DNA from: Tomocerus qinae
Lineage: Eukaryota > Arthropoda > Collembola > Entomobryomorpha > Tomoceridae
Direction: 5' to 3'
Length of the DNA: 64,000 bases
NCBI GenBank assembly: GCA_020055645.1
Contig: CM034546.1
Span: 14,694,001 to 14,758,000, forward strand
The translations under genes and the position numbers were made by a program. Positions 20,018 to 31,791 of this stretch are shown here, one piece after another. The notes beneath the pieces are model-generated. The model was not told the DNA's origin. It saw only the letters and a list, made by a program, of their open reading frames with translations, and ran no database searches. Every line of letters starts with the position of its first letter. The stretch's first letter is position 1.

Positions 20018-22531
20018 CTAAGACTTTTTACAATGTCCTATACGACATTTTACACAACGTACAGAAATACATGCTACACACAATTTAATAATGTAACTTT
20101 TTATGGAATTTTTTAAATGTTTGCAACTTGCGACTATTCTAACATAAAAAGCAACAACCATAACTTTTAAAGCTAAACGAACTTCCCATAAGAAAGCCAC
20201 TGTAAATGTTGATGCAATACAGGTAACAATGTAAAATATTGTGGAAATATTCGAATTGTTAAATGTTAAAGCTCGCGGACGGTAATCCCAACATGTTTTG
20301 CATTTGGTATAGTTCATTTCTTTGAAATGTTGCACCCATAAATGGTAAAGGCCCGAGTGATCTAGAATATACATTCTTTGCTTTAAGAAAGCAGTAAACA
20401 ATGGAATATTCTCGCTATCAAATCCATACATTATGGGGAATGTTAGAAAAGAGTTTTCCTCTTTACCATGGTACAACTGGTTTTTTGGCTCAATGCCTCC
20501 ATTTTCTGGATTCCAGTAAGAGTCATTCAGAAGTCGATGTAAAATGGAACTTCTGAGAATCAAAACTGAGTTATTGCATTGGGTTATCCATTTGTTTGGA
20601 GTTGTATAAGGAAATCCAAGAGGGAATTTATGAGTTTTATTGATACTTTCAATTATTGTAGTCATCTTAGTGTTCCCAATATTTTTGTAAGGCTTATAAA
20701 CGCGTGAAAGCCAATGCATCAACTTAAAACAACTAGGAAATATTAGGTCGAATGTATTATATACCTGGACAGCTGACTCAATTGTACTTTGATTTTCGTG
20801 ATGAAACAATAATGGATTATTAAACATATTATTCACTTGATGCCTACATTTTTTCGGATATGCATAAGTGTTATTTAATTTGTGACAATAGAAGTTCACT
20901 AGAATGCCTGCCTGTACAGACAAAGGAACTTCAAAGGGATGGAGGTCACTAGTGCCAAACAATTCACCAAAAGAACTAAATCCAGATAGATTGGCGAATT
21001 CTTCCATCGATTGGATTTGTTTCACAGGCGGCGGCTCAACTAAATCAGTGATTACAATACCCTTGTAGCAGTTAGTGAGTACAATGAACATTAGCAGCAA
21101 AGGACCGATGACTAACTTGAGCCAAAGCGTTTTATCATTCTTTGCTGAAAGGGAGTAACTGACTTCCAATAAATAGGCATAACAAATCATGATAAACGGA
21201 ATGCTGTCATCCTTTTTACAATACACAACCCCGTGAACAAAGCCAATCACGAAAATAATAGTGATAATGATGGCCAACCAAGCATGCAGGTCAAATGGTC
21301 GAATATATCCATAGAAGGAGAGGCGTGGGTCTTCCAGAATGACACAGGAAATAAAGTTAAAGGACTCTGTCATTGATGTAATCATGGTTTGGTGTGGGCT
21401 GGCATCGAATTGATATAATGAGTCTGTCTGGAAAAATATCGTATTCAAGTAAGGTTTTTCGTTGTCGTAAAAACAACCTAATGCTCTACTTGCAGTGCCT
21501 ACTAACATAGTGGAGTTTGGATAATCTTCGAAAATGATCGAAAATATTGGATATGCAGGGCTAGTTACCATACTCATATCATATGTTAAATAGACTTGCA
21601 ACCACGGATACCCACAAAAAAAATCTTCTCCAAAATGTTGTGAAGTATAAACATTTTTGTCTTGAATATACATAAAAAACGTTTCCGCAAAACTGCTTAT
21701 CTTCATAAAAATTTTTGCAGCCAATCCACGTGTAAACTGTCCAAAACAATCGATTTGCAAGCATACAGGGACAATATCATAACTGTGGGATTGAATTTTT
21801 GGCTCATATGGTTCCGCATGAGGACAAACTAAATAGATACCTGGATCACCATTATCCAACGAAGACAACAAAAGCCATGGTTTTGACAGAAAAAGACGAC
21901 GTAGTATTCTTCTCTTGTGCTTAACGTTGATCGTTCCATCAACAAAGAAATCCGGATTTGATTTAGCCGACTCTAGGATGTGTTTGTCTACGATTGTATA
22001 GACAGCCGAATTTTCTCCAAAACTGTACCATTTCCGTTGGTATATTTTGTTTTGTTTGTCTAGAAACTCTTCTTTAGTGGTAAATTCACTGGCATGAATA
22101 ATTAGCATCTTATCCATAAAATATCTCTCATTAAAATTGACAATGATATGAATTAAACAATTTAAACGACTTATTGGGTTTGGAGTCGGTATAAATAAGT
22201 TTTTTTTTGTGTAAGCTGACCGATAGTCTTCAAACATTGTTACACAGTACCCTCCTTTTTGGAACATATAATCATGAGGAATGCAATATCTCTCTCGTTC
22301 TTTAAATTTCAACTTTGTAATTACAAAAGGACTGTGGATTCCTTGCACTTCATTACTTAACGAATCTTCTCGTGAAGTGACGATATCATTCTGCTGCCAT
22401 ATCAAGTTAACGTAGCAATCGTTTTCTAATTGCACTACCTCGGACAATTTCCATCCTGGAGATAATTTAGCAAGTATAAACGCAGAAAATAAAAGTCGTT
22501 TTAATTCTTTATGAAGTGAATGATAATTCAT
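20018..22531 (-). CDS. IR-C: divergent ionotropic-receptor-like channel
   Basis: This is an intact paralogue of about 837 residues. The start is placed at the ATG of MNYHSLHK (22531), shared by all copies; the frame stays open 11 codons further upstream but only to a GTG inside the promoter core. Signal peptide, long ectodomain, M1 after YGYIRPFDLHAW, pore loop IPFIMICYAYLLEVSYS, M3 ending TNCYKGIVITDLVEPPP, S2-like half with NLSGFSSFGEL and M4 near the C-terminus all match IR-A. The C-terminal tail is longer than in IR-A and cysteine-rich (CVACISVRCVKCRIGHC). No introns. A minus-strand AATAAA lies at 19929-19934. It is the closest relative of broken IR-B. Confidence 0.8.
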   Translation of the reverse strand: MNYHSLHKELKRLLFSAFILAKLSPGWKLSEVVQLENDCYVNLIWQQNDIVTSREDSLSNEVQGIHSPFVITKLKFKERERYCIPHDYMFQKGGYCVTMFEDYRSAYTKKNLFIPTPNPISRLNCLIHIIVNFNERYFMDKMLIIHASEFTTKEEFLDKQNKIYQRKWYSFGENSAVYTIVDKHILESAKSNPDFFVDGTINVKHKRRILRRLFLSKPWLLLSSLDNGDPGIYLVCPHAEPYEPKIQSHSYDIVPVCLQIDCFGQFTRGLAAKIFMKISSFAETFFMYIQDKNVYTSQHFGEDFFCGYPWLQVYLTYDMSMVTSPAYPIFSIIFEDYPNSTMLVGTASRALGCFYDNEKPYLNTIFFQTDSLYQFDASPHQTMITSMTESFNFISCVILEDPRLSFYGYIRPFDLHAWLAIIITIIFVIGFVHGVVYCKKDDSIPFIMICYAYLLEVSYSLSAKNDKTLWLKLVIGPLLLMFIVLTNCYKGIVITDLVEPPPVKQIQSMEEFANLSGFSSFGELFGTSDLHPFEVPLSVQAGILVNFYCHKLNNTYAYPKKCRHQVNNMFNNPLLFHHENQSTIESAVQVYNTFDLIFPSCFKLMHWLSRVYKPYKNIGNTKMTTIIESINKTHKFPLGFPYTTPNKWITQCNNSVLILRSSILHRLLNDSYWNPENGGIEPKNQLYHGKEENSFLTFPIMYGFDSENIPLFTAFLKQRMYILDHSGLYHLWVQHFKEMNYTKCKTCWDYRPRALTFNNSNISTIFYIVTCIASTFTVAFLWEVRLALKVMVVAFYVRIVASCKHLKNSIKSYIIKLCVACISVRCVKCRIGHCKKS

Positions 22532-22561
22532 GTTAATTAACAGAATCTGAGTCGCAAAAGT

Positions 22562-22580
22562 CACAATTCTTATAAGTTCT
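22562..22580 (-). promoter_or_regulatory. Conserved TATAAG core promoter of IR-C
   Basis: The minus strand reads AGAACTTATAAGAATTGTG, about 40 bases before the ATG. The core is shared with the other three IR copies. Confidence 0.5.
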
Positions 22581-22594
22581 TTTAAAGTAACATA

Positions 22595-22880
22595 TATACA
22601 GGGTCATCACCTACATAATCCCCCCCACCACAGCCCAACACAGAATAGTTATCAAAATGGTCTATATACCATCTTGTAGAGAATCTTTTTGCGAATCTAA
22701 TCGACTCCAACACCATGCTAATTGATTAAGAAAAACTGAGTAAAAATTTTTTTGAAAATAAAAAGTTAAAAATTTTCAGAAATTCTGCCCGCTTTCCAAC
22801 TTTCCGAATTTCTGTCATCCTTAGGTGTGTGTGGTATAAAATAAATAGATATTTAGGGACAAACTAAAGAGGATGCTTGC
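22595..22880. other. Unassigned repeat-like stretch
   Basis: Homology to the other IR 5' flanks stops soon after the promoter. A TACAGGGTCATCACC phrase near 22600 resembles the tip of a DNA transposon, but no matching opposite end was found. No gene is seen. Confidence 0.3.
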
Positions 22881-23500
22881 GAATTACGGTCAGGTTCTAC
22901 CTCAATTCGGTCTACTTTTAAATAGTTATGGTAATCAGTGAAATGAAATACAGTGGGAAATGATTTGGGTTTTATGGACAGATTGAAGTGTCCTTTTATT
23001 TAAGCTTCACGGGTTCAATACAACAATGGGAAATAGTGAGATGAATATGGGTGAGAAATATTAGGTAGGAGAGAAGAGAGATCCAGAGAGTATTCCTCTA
23101 GAGCAAAGGTGTGGAGAGAGAGAAAGTCGGCGGCAAACTCTGGCGAGATCCCGCACTGTTCACTGTTTATATAGACTCCACTCGTCTGTCCACTCCAACT
23201 CCAACTCGGGTATCCGTAGTCTGATGTGAACGGTCTTGCTCCAAGTAGTTAGGTAGTAGACTCTCCGTACACAATTACACAGAGGTTCATTGATTTCCCT
23301 CGAGTGTCATTAAAATACATTGGATTTTGTTCATGAAATCCTGGACTGTCTAGACAGTACCTATTATTCACTCGTACATGAATTCTCTTACGTAATACTT
23401 ATTATGCTTGAACATTCAAGTTAGTATACTCCTATAATTATATGGTCACATTCGTCCCTGCTTTCCTTAAGTGAACTCCGTGAACTACTAGAGATAGATA
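22880..23500 (-). mobile_element. Putative solo LTR
   Basis: On the minus strand the stretch has promoter-like order: a TATATAAACAGTG box near 23160-23172, a pyrimidine-rich leader, then an AAATAAAAGG polyadenylation-type signal near 22998-23007, about 165 bases downstream. This U3-R-U5-like order is typical of a retroviral-type LTR. Exact ends, target duplication and any internal coding region were not found. Alternatively it is the promoter of an unrecognised gene. Confidence 0.4.
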
Positions 23501-26500
23501 TAGCATATAATTATAGGTCAAAAGCCTGCTACATAGGTATATACAAGGTCATCTACTTGATTCTTTTTGGTATTTTTGTTGCATCTTAACTTACATTAAC
23601 TTACATTAAATCTATTTACATTCTCGCACTAAGCACTTCAGTCATACAATATTTTAAAATTTTAGCCGTAAATCTACTCTAAATGTAAGCTGAACATGAA
23701 TTATTATTATTAGTTAGACTGATAAATTTATTTTACATAGTAGGCGTATTTCATTGATACAAATGTTATTTACGTAATACATAATGTACCACAGTATACA
23801 ATGTATAATGCCTCAATAAGCTTCAGTTTCCACATTCGGTAATAATTGAAATGCTTCAATTTTTGCTACCTATAGTTAACGTTATACATTGATATTTTCA
23901 TATCCATGTAACAATGATTCTTTCAATTTGTCCGTCGGATGCACTTTTGTATGTATTACATTACAATACAAGTTTGCGTTGGTCACTCAAGTCTTTAAGC
24001 CGACGCGATTGTAAGCTTTTATTTGACTTTTACAACATTACCTGCATTTCTTTGTGAATGAAACGGGTATCTATTTATGTACTTTATTTCTGACACCTGG
24101 CTTGCTGCTTTTGCTTTCCTGCTTTTTATCTTGCATGCAGCTTAGCTCAAATTTTGTAGGTCAATCTGCTCACCTTGGATGCATTTTCAATTCAGTTGAC
24201 AATTTAAAGTCGAACTGCTCAAGTGTCTTCAATAATTTTCAATTTGTATCGGATTCTCACTTCAACTCTTGGTTTGTGTTTTGGAATAATCATCTCGAAT
24301 ATATCGGTGTTAATTTGACTCGTAATTGGATTTCCGTCTACTCACGGTAAGCTAATTTTTATTGGTATCATTTTGCTTATCAAATTATCAACTCTGAGTC
24401 TTGTGTTGATATTTCAATTAAAATCTAGCTATCCATACTACATAATTTCTGTGAAAAAGTGCGTTTTACTTTATTTTGTATACAAATCGCTTATACACTC
24501 GTTCATTTGTGTAGGAAGTCATTCTTTTTGTGTATCTACATAATTAGTGTCAGAAATTGCTGTCTAATATGTAGTTAGTACAACAGCTCAGTGGAAATCG
24601 CTGTGTGCTAACGTATCATAATTTCATTTCAGTAATTATATACATAAAGATCTTTTGGTTTAATTTTTAAGAAAGTAATTTAATTAGTAGTTCTTACTAA
24701 TTGTTATTATTTACTCTGGGTTAGTTGGTGGTAATGTATGTAGGTAGAGAATTGTAGGTAGAGAATTTTTTTCAGAGATCGAAAATTTGAGTGCGTGAAC
24801 TGTGTGTAGGTAATTTAGTCACAACTCAGTTGGAGTCACTCAGTCTATAGTGAATGGAATAGGTATATTCATATTTGTAGTGTCCATTTATCCAACATAG
24901 AGTCCCCTACATCATATCAATGAATGGACTATCGCTTGATTTGCTATTGTAGTGGTTTATCTTCCGTTATTATGTAGTGCAATATATTGTAAATAGAAAT
25001 AGCTCATTTAGCTAAACTCTGTATTGAGTTGTGTTCCGTCCCTCTTTTGGACAATAGATGTGAACACACCACTTCACACAAGGGAATTTTGTCTATAACA
25101 CAGAACCATATTATATCTATTGACTGAATCTGTGTCATCCTGGGTACAACTATACGTAATACTTTGCTGTTTGATAAGTAGTGGACGATAAAAGTGAAAT
25201 GTCCCCTCTACTTATTCAATTCTCGTTCGGGTCATCACTTCCCTCAGTAGGCTATTATGTGGTCTCGTAATTGTCGTAATTGCCATGGTCTCGCTGAGAG
25301 ATAAAACGCGTTAAATAATGTATTCCCCAACATCTTTTGGCTATTATAGTATACTAGGAACCACAAACCGTCTACCGTCAGAATTAATTATTCCTAACTA
25401 GAAATACATGTTTTGAGTGATTACAGATTACTAACAATTTGGACCTTAGTAGAGACAAAAGAAATAGTATAATCTATTTGGAGTACATTTGAAAGCTAAT
25501 TTGAGTTGAATGTAGTTGAATTTAAGTACTATTATCTCGTTAGGGAATATTTATGTGTTTAACTTTGTTATGTTGGTGAAATAGCAATTATTATTGTTTC
25601 TTTTTCGCTCGTAATATCATCTGTTTTACAAGAGAATACTCTACTCTTATTACCCGAGAATTAGAAATTGCCTAATGTAAGAGTTTTAAAATGATTTTGA
25701 TGAACGAAGTTAACGGTGTAATTTAATTTAAACCTTGCTAGTGTAATTTTGATGGTAAAGAATATCTTTTAGTTGGGTTAGTAGCAATTGTTTTTATTGC
25801 TTACACCTAAAATAAAGTGAGTGGGATGTTGAGATGAATTGATTGTGGGAGAAAGTGGGAATTCAGCTTTCTTTCCTATTGTGTCTTCCATCCCCACGAC
25901 TTCATGTACAAAATACAACTAAGGCCAATGAGTGGAATCAGTGCTAAGATAGACGCCAATCCAACCGGGAACCTAACCTAACCCGCGTTCGGTATCTTAG
26001 AAAGTAGATCGTCTGGTACTTTAGCCCTTACCTTAGTGTATGTATATACTCAGAGTATGTTCGTGTGTGCAGACCATTTTATTAGTTTCTGTTTTTACAT
26101 GCTACATGGAAAATGCTCTTGCTACTTGTAAATATAGGGTAGATGGATGTTATGGTTATTCAGAGAAACATATCTTTCTAAGAGATGGAAAATTTTTAGG
26201 CTTTTGGTAGTGGTTCGTGGTTAGAGCGTTCCACACCGAACCGTAAAAAGCATTAACTCTCTTCTAAAATTAAGTAGAAGGTCAATAGTCAGCACTCTCG
26301 GCTCCCGACTCCAGGTTTCTTATAGACTACAGCCTTCAATGATAACTAACGGAGTATTGAAATGACACTTGCACATTTTGATTTCGCCGAATTAGAAATT
26401 AATCCTTCATCAGTATTAAACAATATCTGTATTTTTATACTTAATACCAACTTATTGGATAAAACTTTTGCACACCTCAATTGTTATTTTAGTCCAGATG

Positions 26501-28071
26501 TTTTTGAACTGAAACTGTTATTTATTTCCCTCTGATACAAGTGATGAGAGATAATTATCAAAATGGGAAACTTGAGACAAATGTAGACTCATGTATATTA
26601 TACTGAAGAGTTTTAATGTGTCTCAGTATCTCAGGTGAAAACCTAAATTGCATACCTAAATATAAAATAAAGTGTGTACACAAAACAGAGTAGCCCTAAC
26701 TACGAATTTGAGTTAGTAAAGTATCGATCAAGGTGAATAATAATTTATTCATAATACCTCAAAAAAAAATTTTATCTTGTATCCTAGGAAAGAGAAATTT
26801 ACTGTGTAATTTGATGGTTCAATGCAAATTTCAATGATAACTTCATAGCAACAAAATAAAATGACATCCGTGCATTTTACAAGTCTTCATAAAGATCAGG
26901 AGCGATATTCTGAATCTCTCCGCAAAGATAAATTGCCAGCAAATGTATAGGTACCACGAGAGATATTAATGTCCATATTCTCATAATTGTCGTCGATAAC
27001 TGTCATGGGAGTATGGATTTGTTGATATAACAACTCCTGCAATATCGCAACTTTACCGCAAAAATCAGAATACCGTCCCAGGTTATCAAATGTAGAGTAT
27101 TCGTTTATATTGCTGATATCATTTTATACTGATCCTATAATTTGGTGCGTTTTAAATTTCCATTACGAATATAATTGTTGATAAGATGCAAATAGAGGTT
27201 AAACTATAATGTTAAAAATATTTTAATACCCTAGATTGAAAAGAGTGTATCATTTGTGTATTTTGGCTGTATTCCGAGGAATATCATTCTGATAAGTGAA
27301 CGAAAAGTTAAATTGAAATAGTTGTTAATAATATTAATAGAAAAGAGAAAATTTGTCTGAGGCACAATAAAATATACGTAATTAAAGCTTTTTGCTGCAA
27401 TGTTGATATGAAACCTCCTGCAAATAAGAGTTATACAATATTATGGATTGCCATTTGATGAGAAAGAGCAATAAATAAGTAGTTAAAATTATTAGTTCTA
27501 AACAGTTAGATTCCTTTTTCGTGTCAAGCGTTTGAATTTGATTTGGCTCTTAACTGTTTTTATTCATACTAACCATTTACCTGAATAGTAAGTGTTAGTT
27601 CGTATGTATATTAGGCTTTTATTAAAGAATTAGATTGATTTTATGAAGTTGATATTCTAAGTGGACTTTTTTGACTGTTTTCTAGATTAATTCTTGATAA
27701 TTTTAGTTGTTGGAAATTGATCCTAAAAAATTTTTATTTTAAATATGATTTCGCGCTTGGATTTTAAATGGCTCGTTTCAAAATTAATTTACAGTGAATC
27801 ATTAAAGTATTAATACAATTGACTGTTGTATTTTCTGCATTTCTTAAGTTTCTATTCGTTGCCATAATAATATTTCGGATTAATAATTTAAACTCAACCA
27901 TAATTTTCCATTCTCATCTAATTGACAAGTTTAAAATGATATTTAATTTTGGTTTCTGACAGTTTTTCAATAATTCATACCTACCCATGTACAAGACTCA
28001 GTAGTTATCGCTAATTTTTATTTCCTCACGCCGTATTTCATTTGCTTTAACCCTGCTTTTTGCGATTATAG
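23501..28071. other. Long intergenic or 5'-UTR intron region
   Basis: No coding gene is supported over 4.5 kb. An open frame at 24054-24350 (98 codons) with a hydrophobic start ends at a GTAAGC donor-like site, but its phase does not fit the next coding exon. It might at most be a 5' leader exon of the MATH-BTB gene. A weak inverted-repeat pair lies at 26906-27073. A polypyrimidine-AG acceptor (GATTATAG) directly precedes the ATG at 28072, so part of this region is probably an intron in the 5' UTR. Confidence 0.5.
26906..27073. mobile_element. Possible degenerate MITE
   Basis: The left end has GCGATATTCTGAATCTC and the reverse complement of the right end has ACGGTATTCTGATTTT. The arms remain similar for about 30 bases with many mismatches. 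There is no coding content. Confidence 0.35.
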
Positions 28072-30078
28072 ATGGCTGAAAACAAATTGACACAGGAATT
28101 TTTGAAGACAAGCTCTAACAAGACTACAACATCGGAATCAACTACCTATTATCCTGTCAACAAGAGTATTGTCCATTGGAATTTCAAAAATTTCGACACC
28201 ATCTGGTATCGAGGTGATCTAGAATGCAAAGCTGTGATGTCCCATAAGAGATTTACAGTTGCAGAGGGAAGCGACTTTCAATCAAAATTTTCCATTATAT
28301 TGAGTGGATCGAACGGTTACCTAAGTGTTTGGGCCTACTTAGAAGAAATTGAAGGTGGCATGCAATCTTATGAAGTTAAACTTTTTCTTCAGTTACGCAA
28401 CGATAATCAAGATATTCTGGCTCGAACTAATTTTGCTGGTTATCAAGAGTATCGGCCTGGTCTCAATACTGCTCACAACCGTTACGGGTTTTTAGATGTT
28501 CTCTCCTTTTACAAATTGGAAGAAGATTATGAAAATTTGCTGCCAAATAATTCTCTTCGAATTATTATGAAATTTCATATTTTGGAGACTCCTCAAGTTG
28601 TCAACTCAATTGCTCCTCATTTAAGATCTTTACTGGAAACTGACTGTTTGTGCAATTCAACAGCCGTCGGTTCGGATCAATACGAGTTTCAACAGCAACT
28701 CTTGAATATGCTGTCAACTGGGGAATTCTCGGATTTTACACTTGAATTCATAAATGAAGATACAATCACCCGAATTCCTGTTCATCGGAATATACTTTCA
28801 GCAAGAAATCGGATCTTTGCAAAATATTTCGAAAATGGATGGAAAGAAGCTCGAGAGGGAAAAATTTGCTATAAAGATATATCTCCTCAAAGTATGAATT
28901 ACGTACTTCGGTATATTTACAGCGGCATGGTTTTTCTGCCTTCCTCTTATGATTTGCTTGTTGGAGTTCTGCATTTAGCAGATTATTATAATCTTTTAGC
29001 CCTGATCAATCCCTGTCTGTCAAAACTTTTAACTCATCTTAGTCCGGAAACTGTTGGCGACATCGTAATTTCTGCCTATATGTACAATGCTGCTCCTTAT
29101 ATTGTACGTAGTCTCAAGAACTATTATGTTACAAATTTTTCGCATTTGAATACACTTCAAGATTTTAAAGACTGTTTGCGGAATTATCCTGATGCCTTTA
29201 ATTTGGAAATTCGCGTTCTTTCGACTGCTTCTTCTTCTACTACTCATAAAGTTGCAGAGACACCTCTTTACTCAAATACTACGAAACGTCTTCAGAAAAT
29301 TCGTGAACATGGTGATGTTTGTCCAATAACTATACTTCTGTCTACTCTCAGAACTCGAGACTCTGAATTGACACGTTTCGCTCATCTCCAAACGTCTATT
29401 AATTTAAATCCACTACATCTTTGTCGATGTGGACTACAAGTTAGTTCATCATTTGTAGTTCCTTGCATAATTGAAGATCAGAAAGTTATTACTTGCGATC
29501 ATCGCTTCCATGAACATTGTTTAGTGTCGCATACTAAGGATCGTCTCAAGAAATCTCTTTCTGCGAAATGCCCGAAATGCCTTTCAAGTTTTACTTCAAT
29601 TAGAAGTTCTGTCACATCGGCGGTGTTATTATGGTCAGAATCACCATCCCAAGAATGTCAACTCTCTATTCTTGATACTCCCAATCCTGCTGTTGAATAC
29701 CACGTTCCCTCTACATCTACAGTAGTGGCTATTTCTAAATCTCAAGAACTTGTTACTAAAGAGACTTTTACTGCTGTTAATTTCAATAATAAATTGAAAC
29801 CTGTTGTTATACCTCCTGTAGATGTCAATAAATCGGACTTTAAATGCCCTCAATGTAGTATCACTCTCGACACTTATAGGAAACTCCGCTACCACTTAGA
29901 GACTCATAATCTACGGTTCAAGTGTTCTTTTTGTGAAAAAAGATTTGCGGCTAAATTCAACATGCAAGTCCATGAGAAGACTCACAATAAAAGATGTTCG
30001 TTCTGTTCTCAAGAATTTAAATCTACAATTTCCTTTAACAAACATAAGCTTGTTTGTAACGTTTCATTACCAGATTAG
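28072..30078 (+). CDS. MATH-BTB protein with RING-like and C2H2 zinc fingers
   Basis: The 668-residue, single-coding-exon protein has, in order: a MATH/TRAF-like domain (about 31-170), a BTB/POZ domain (about 207-320, with FSDFTLEF and VHRNILSARNRIF as the typical core) followed by a BACK-like helical part, a RING-H2-like cluster (C451, C453, C475, H477, H480, C483, C500, C503), then three zinc fingers (C592/C595/H608/H612; C618/C621/H634/H638; C642/C645/H658/C663). MATH-BTB proteins usually act as substrate adaptors of CUL3 ubiquitin ligases. The extra RING-like module would add a second possible E2-binding site, and the fingers could bind DNA or protein. The first RING pair is C-x-C instead of C-x2-C, so it may not be a functional RING. 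An acceptor AG directly abuts the ATG, implying a 5'-UTR intron. Confidence 0.8.
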   Translation: MAENKLTQEFLKTSSNKTTTSESTTYYPVNKSIVHWNFKNFDTIWYRGDLECKAVMSHKRFTVAEGSDFQSKFSIILSGSNGYLSVWAYLEEIEGGMQSYEVKLFLQLRNDNQDILARTNFAGYQEYRPGLNTAHNRYGFLDVLSFYKLEEDYENLLPNNSLRIIMKFHILETPQVVNSIAPHLRSLLETDCLCNSTAVGSDQYEFQQQLLNMLSTGEFSDFTLEFINEDTITRIPVHRNILSARNRIFAKYFENGWKEAREGKICYKDISPQSMNYVLRYIYSGMVFLPSSYDLLVGVLHLADYYNLLALINPCLSKLLTHLSPETVGDIVISAYMYNAAPYIVRSLKNYYVTNFSHLNTLQDFKDCLRNYPDAFNLEIRVLSTASSSTTHKVAETPLYSNTTKRLQKIREHGDVCPITILLSTLRTRDSELTRFAHLQTSINLNPLHLCRCGLQVSSSFVVPCIIEDQKVITCDHRFHEHCLVSHTKDRLKKSLSAKCPKCLSSFTSIRSSVTSAVLLWSESPSQECQLSILDTPNPAVEYHVPSTSTVVAISKSQELVTKETFTAVNFNNKLKPVVIPPVDVNKSDFKCPQCSITLDTYRKLRYHLETHNLRFKCSFCEKRFAAKFNMQVHEKTHNKRCSFCSQEFKSTISFNKHKLVCNVSLPD

Positions 30079-30762
30079 CTTCCTAAACCTCCTGTAATTA
30101 TGTAAATTCCTGTAAATATGTACCTAATTTCCATTTTATCATTTTACCAAACACTACCCGTTCCTGATATTCCTTCCAACGTTACCTAACCTTGGTATAA
30201 GTTGAAGGTACAGAAAGACGACACGGTCCCTGTCAGTTCATGATTTGCCAAAACCTGTACCTAATGATACTTATACTTGACAGTGGGCCAGAGTACATTT
30301 TGAGTGACCATCGTATTCGAGTGCGTGTCGTGTTGGTCATAATTTCCTTATCTTGTTCATAAGCATTGACTTGAATCATTGTTACATTATTACATTTATA
30401 TACCTCACATAGATAGTTTCATATAATTATTGATAATATTTGATTACCTTCCTGTACAATAATATACATTAAATGTTAAAGCTACTCTACTCCAGATCTA
30501 GTTATGTGCACATTTAACTAGGTTTGAATATTTGAATTTCATTACTTTACATTTCTTATGTCATTATTCCATTGTCTTTACAATCTTTGGAATGGTCCCG
30601 TGTGTACCGAGCATGAATTTGACTTCATATTAGAATTTTTCAAACTATGTTATCTATTTAATTTCTTAGAGTTAGATTAATTAATTACACTGCTTTAAGC
30701 TTAGTTACTGGCCACGCGTGGTTGAATTCTTTTATATATTTACACCTGTACAAGGAAATAAG
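30079..30762. other. 3' UTR and intergenic
   Basis: No gene is seen. The beginning should be the 3' UTR of the MATH-BTB gene. The end overlaps the 3' side of the convergent envelope-like remnant. Confidence 0.5.
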
Positions 30763-31791
30763 TTATAAGTCGTCACTTAATAACTCTGCTTTAGATCGAT
30801 AAAACTTCTTGACTGATAGAACGACAACAATCAAGCTGAAGATCAGAATTGCTAGCACTACAACTCCGCTTGCTAAAATTTGTAGGTATGTATGAGACTC
30901 TGAAAGTTTATCATGCCTATTTTTAAAAGAATCTTTCAGCTCAATATCCGCTAAAATTTCTCCCTTATGAATTTTTGGTTGAAGAATCCAGTTAGTACGC
31001 ATCGTAAAAAGTGGATCTATTTCTTCTTGATGATTCAATTTGAATTCTCCAGCTTTATAGAATTGATCATTTATGCTAAATGCTGCAATAATTGGTAATG
31101 CGAAAACTTCCGAAGGACAAGGTTGTGTCAGAGTGCCAATGGTAATGTTGTTTCCATAGCAATAGACATAATTTTGAAAGTCTAATTTCTTTACTTGAAC
31201 GAAATTCAACTCGTCCTTATCATGTCGTGGATGGCATTTTGTCATTGAATAGTATCTTGATATATTTTGTGTTGCCATGCTGTGGTCACATTTACTTGAT
31301 GGTGATAGTATTAAATCTGAATATTTAACATTCACTGAATATACGCATTGATGAAGGGACGATATAATAACATTCGAAGGACCATTGTAATTAATACGAC
31401 ACGTCTGTGTCTTAGTTTGATGGATTAATTCGAAGGGATCGGCTTCCAATAGATGTAATGTATTGTTAATGACTGGTGTAATAAAATCAAGGTAAAGTTT
31501 CTTTCTATCATGGGCCAATTTACAACTTTTCAACTTTCCAAGACGAACTGGGCAGTTATCTTTGCATGGTAGTTCAAATCCTAGGAAGTCAAATAATGGA
31601 GCATACAGTTTCTTCTCCTTGAAATGTCGTTTGGATTCTTGTAAAATTTGTTTTGCAGTTAACAATCTGGAAGTGATATATGAAATTGCATAAATAGAAG
31701 CGCTTAATTTTGCTTTTGTTTGAGCGTAATCAGTTTCTAATGCTCTTGTATCTGATTGAAGTAATTTTACATTCTGTTTATTCTACGTATA
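30763..31791 (-). pseudogene. Envelope-fusion (Baculo_F / errantivirus-type) remnant
   Basis: The minus-strand frame is open for about 342 codons to the stop at 30763. There is no ATG at its 5' end; the first 300 codons follow a TTG at 31665. Visible are an amphipathic N-terminal stretch with heptad-like hydrophobics, a region with FELPCKDNC and spaced cysteines, a CYGNNITIG / PCPSEVFALP segment, a single transmembrane helix near the C-terminus (about residues 262-287 of the 300) and a short cytoplasmic tail. This order is that of the membrane-anchored part of class I envelope fusion proteins of errantivirus or baculovirus F type. Upstream of 31791 the frame is closed by a stop and no cleavage-site or fusion-peptide part is continuous with it. 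No gag, pol or LTR pair flanks it. It could be an isolated relic, or a domesticated gene whose earlier exons were missed (an AG acceptor-like site lies near 31785). Confidence 0.45.

Noticed and set aside
20018-22564. Longer N-terminus for IR-C starting at 22564 (and for IR-D at 46142)
   Set aside because: These starts are GTG codons inside the conserved promoter core. The shared ATG of MNYHS/MNYPS fits all four paralogues.
24054-24350. 98-codon frame with hydrophobic start and donor-like end, possible first exon of the MATH-BTB gene
   Set aside because: Joining it to the acceptor at 28072 would put a stop in frame. It can only be non-coding leader, if anything.
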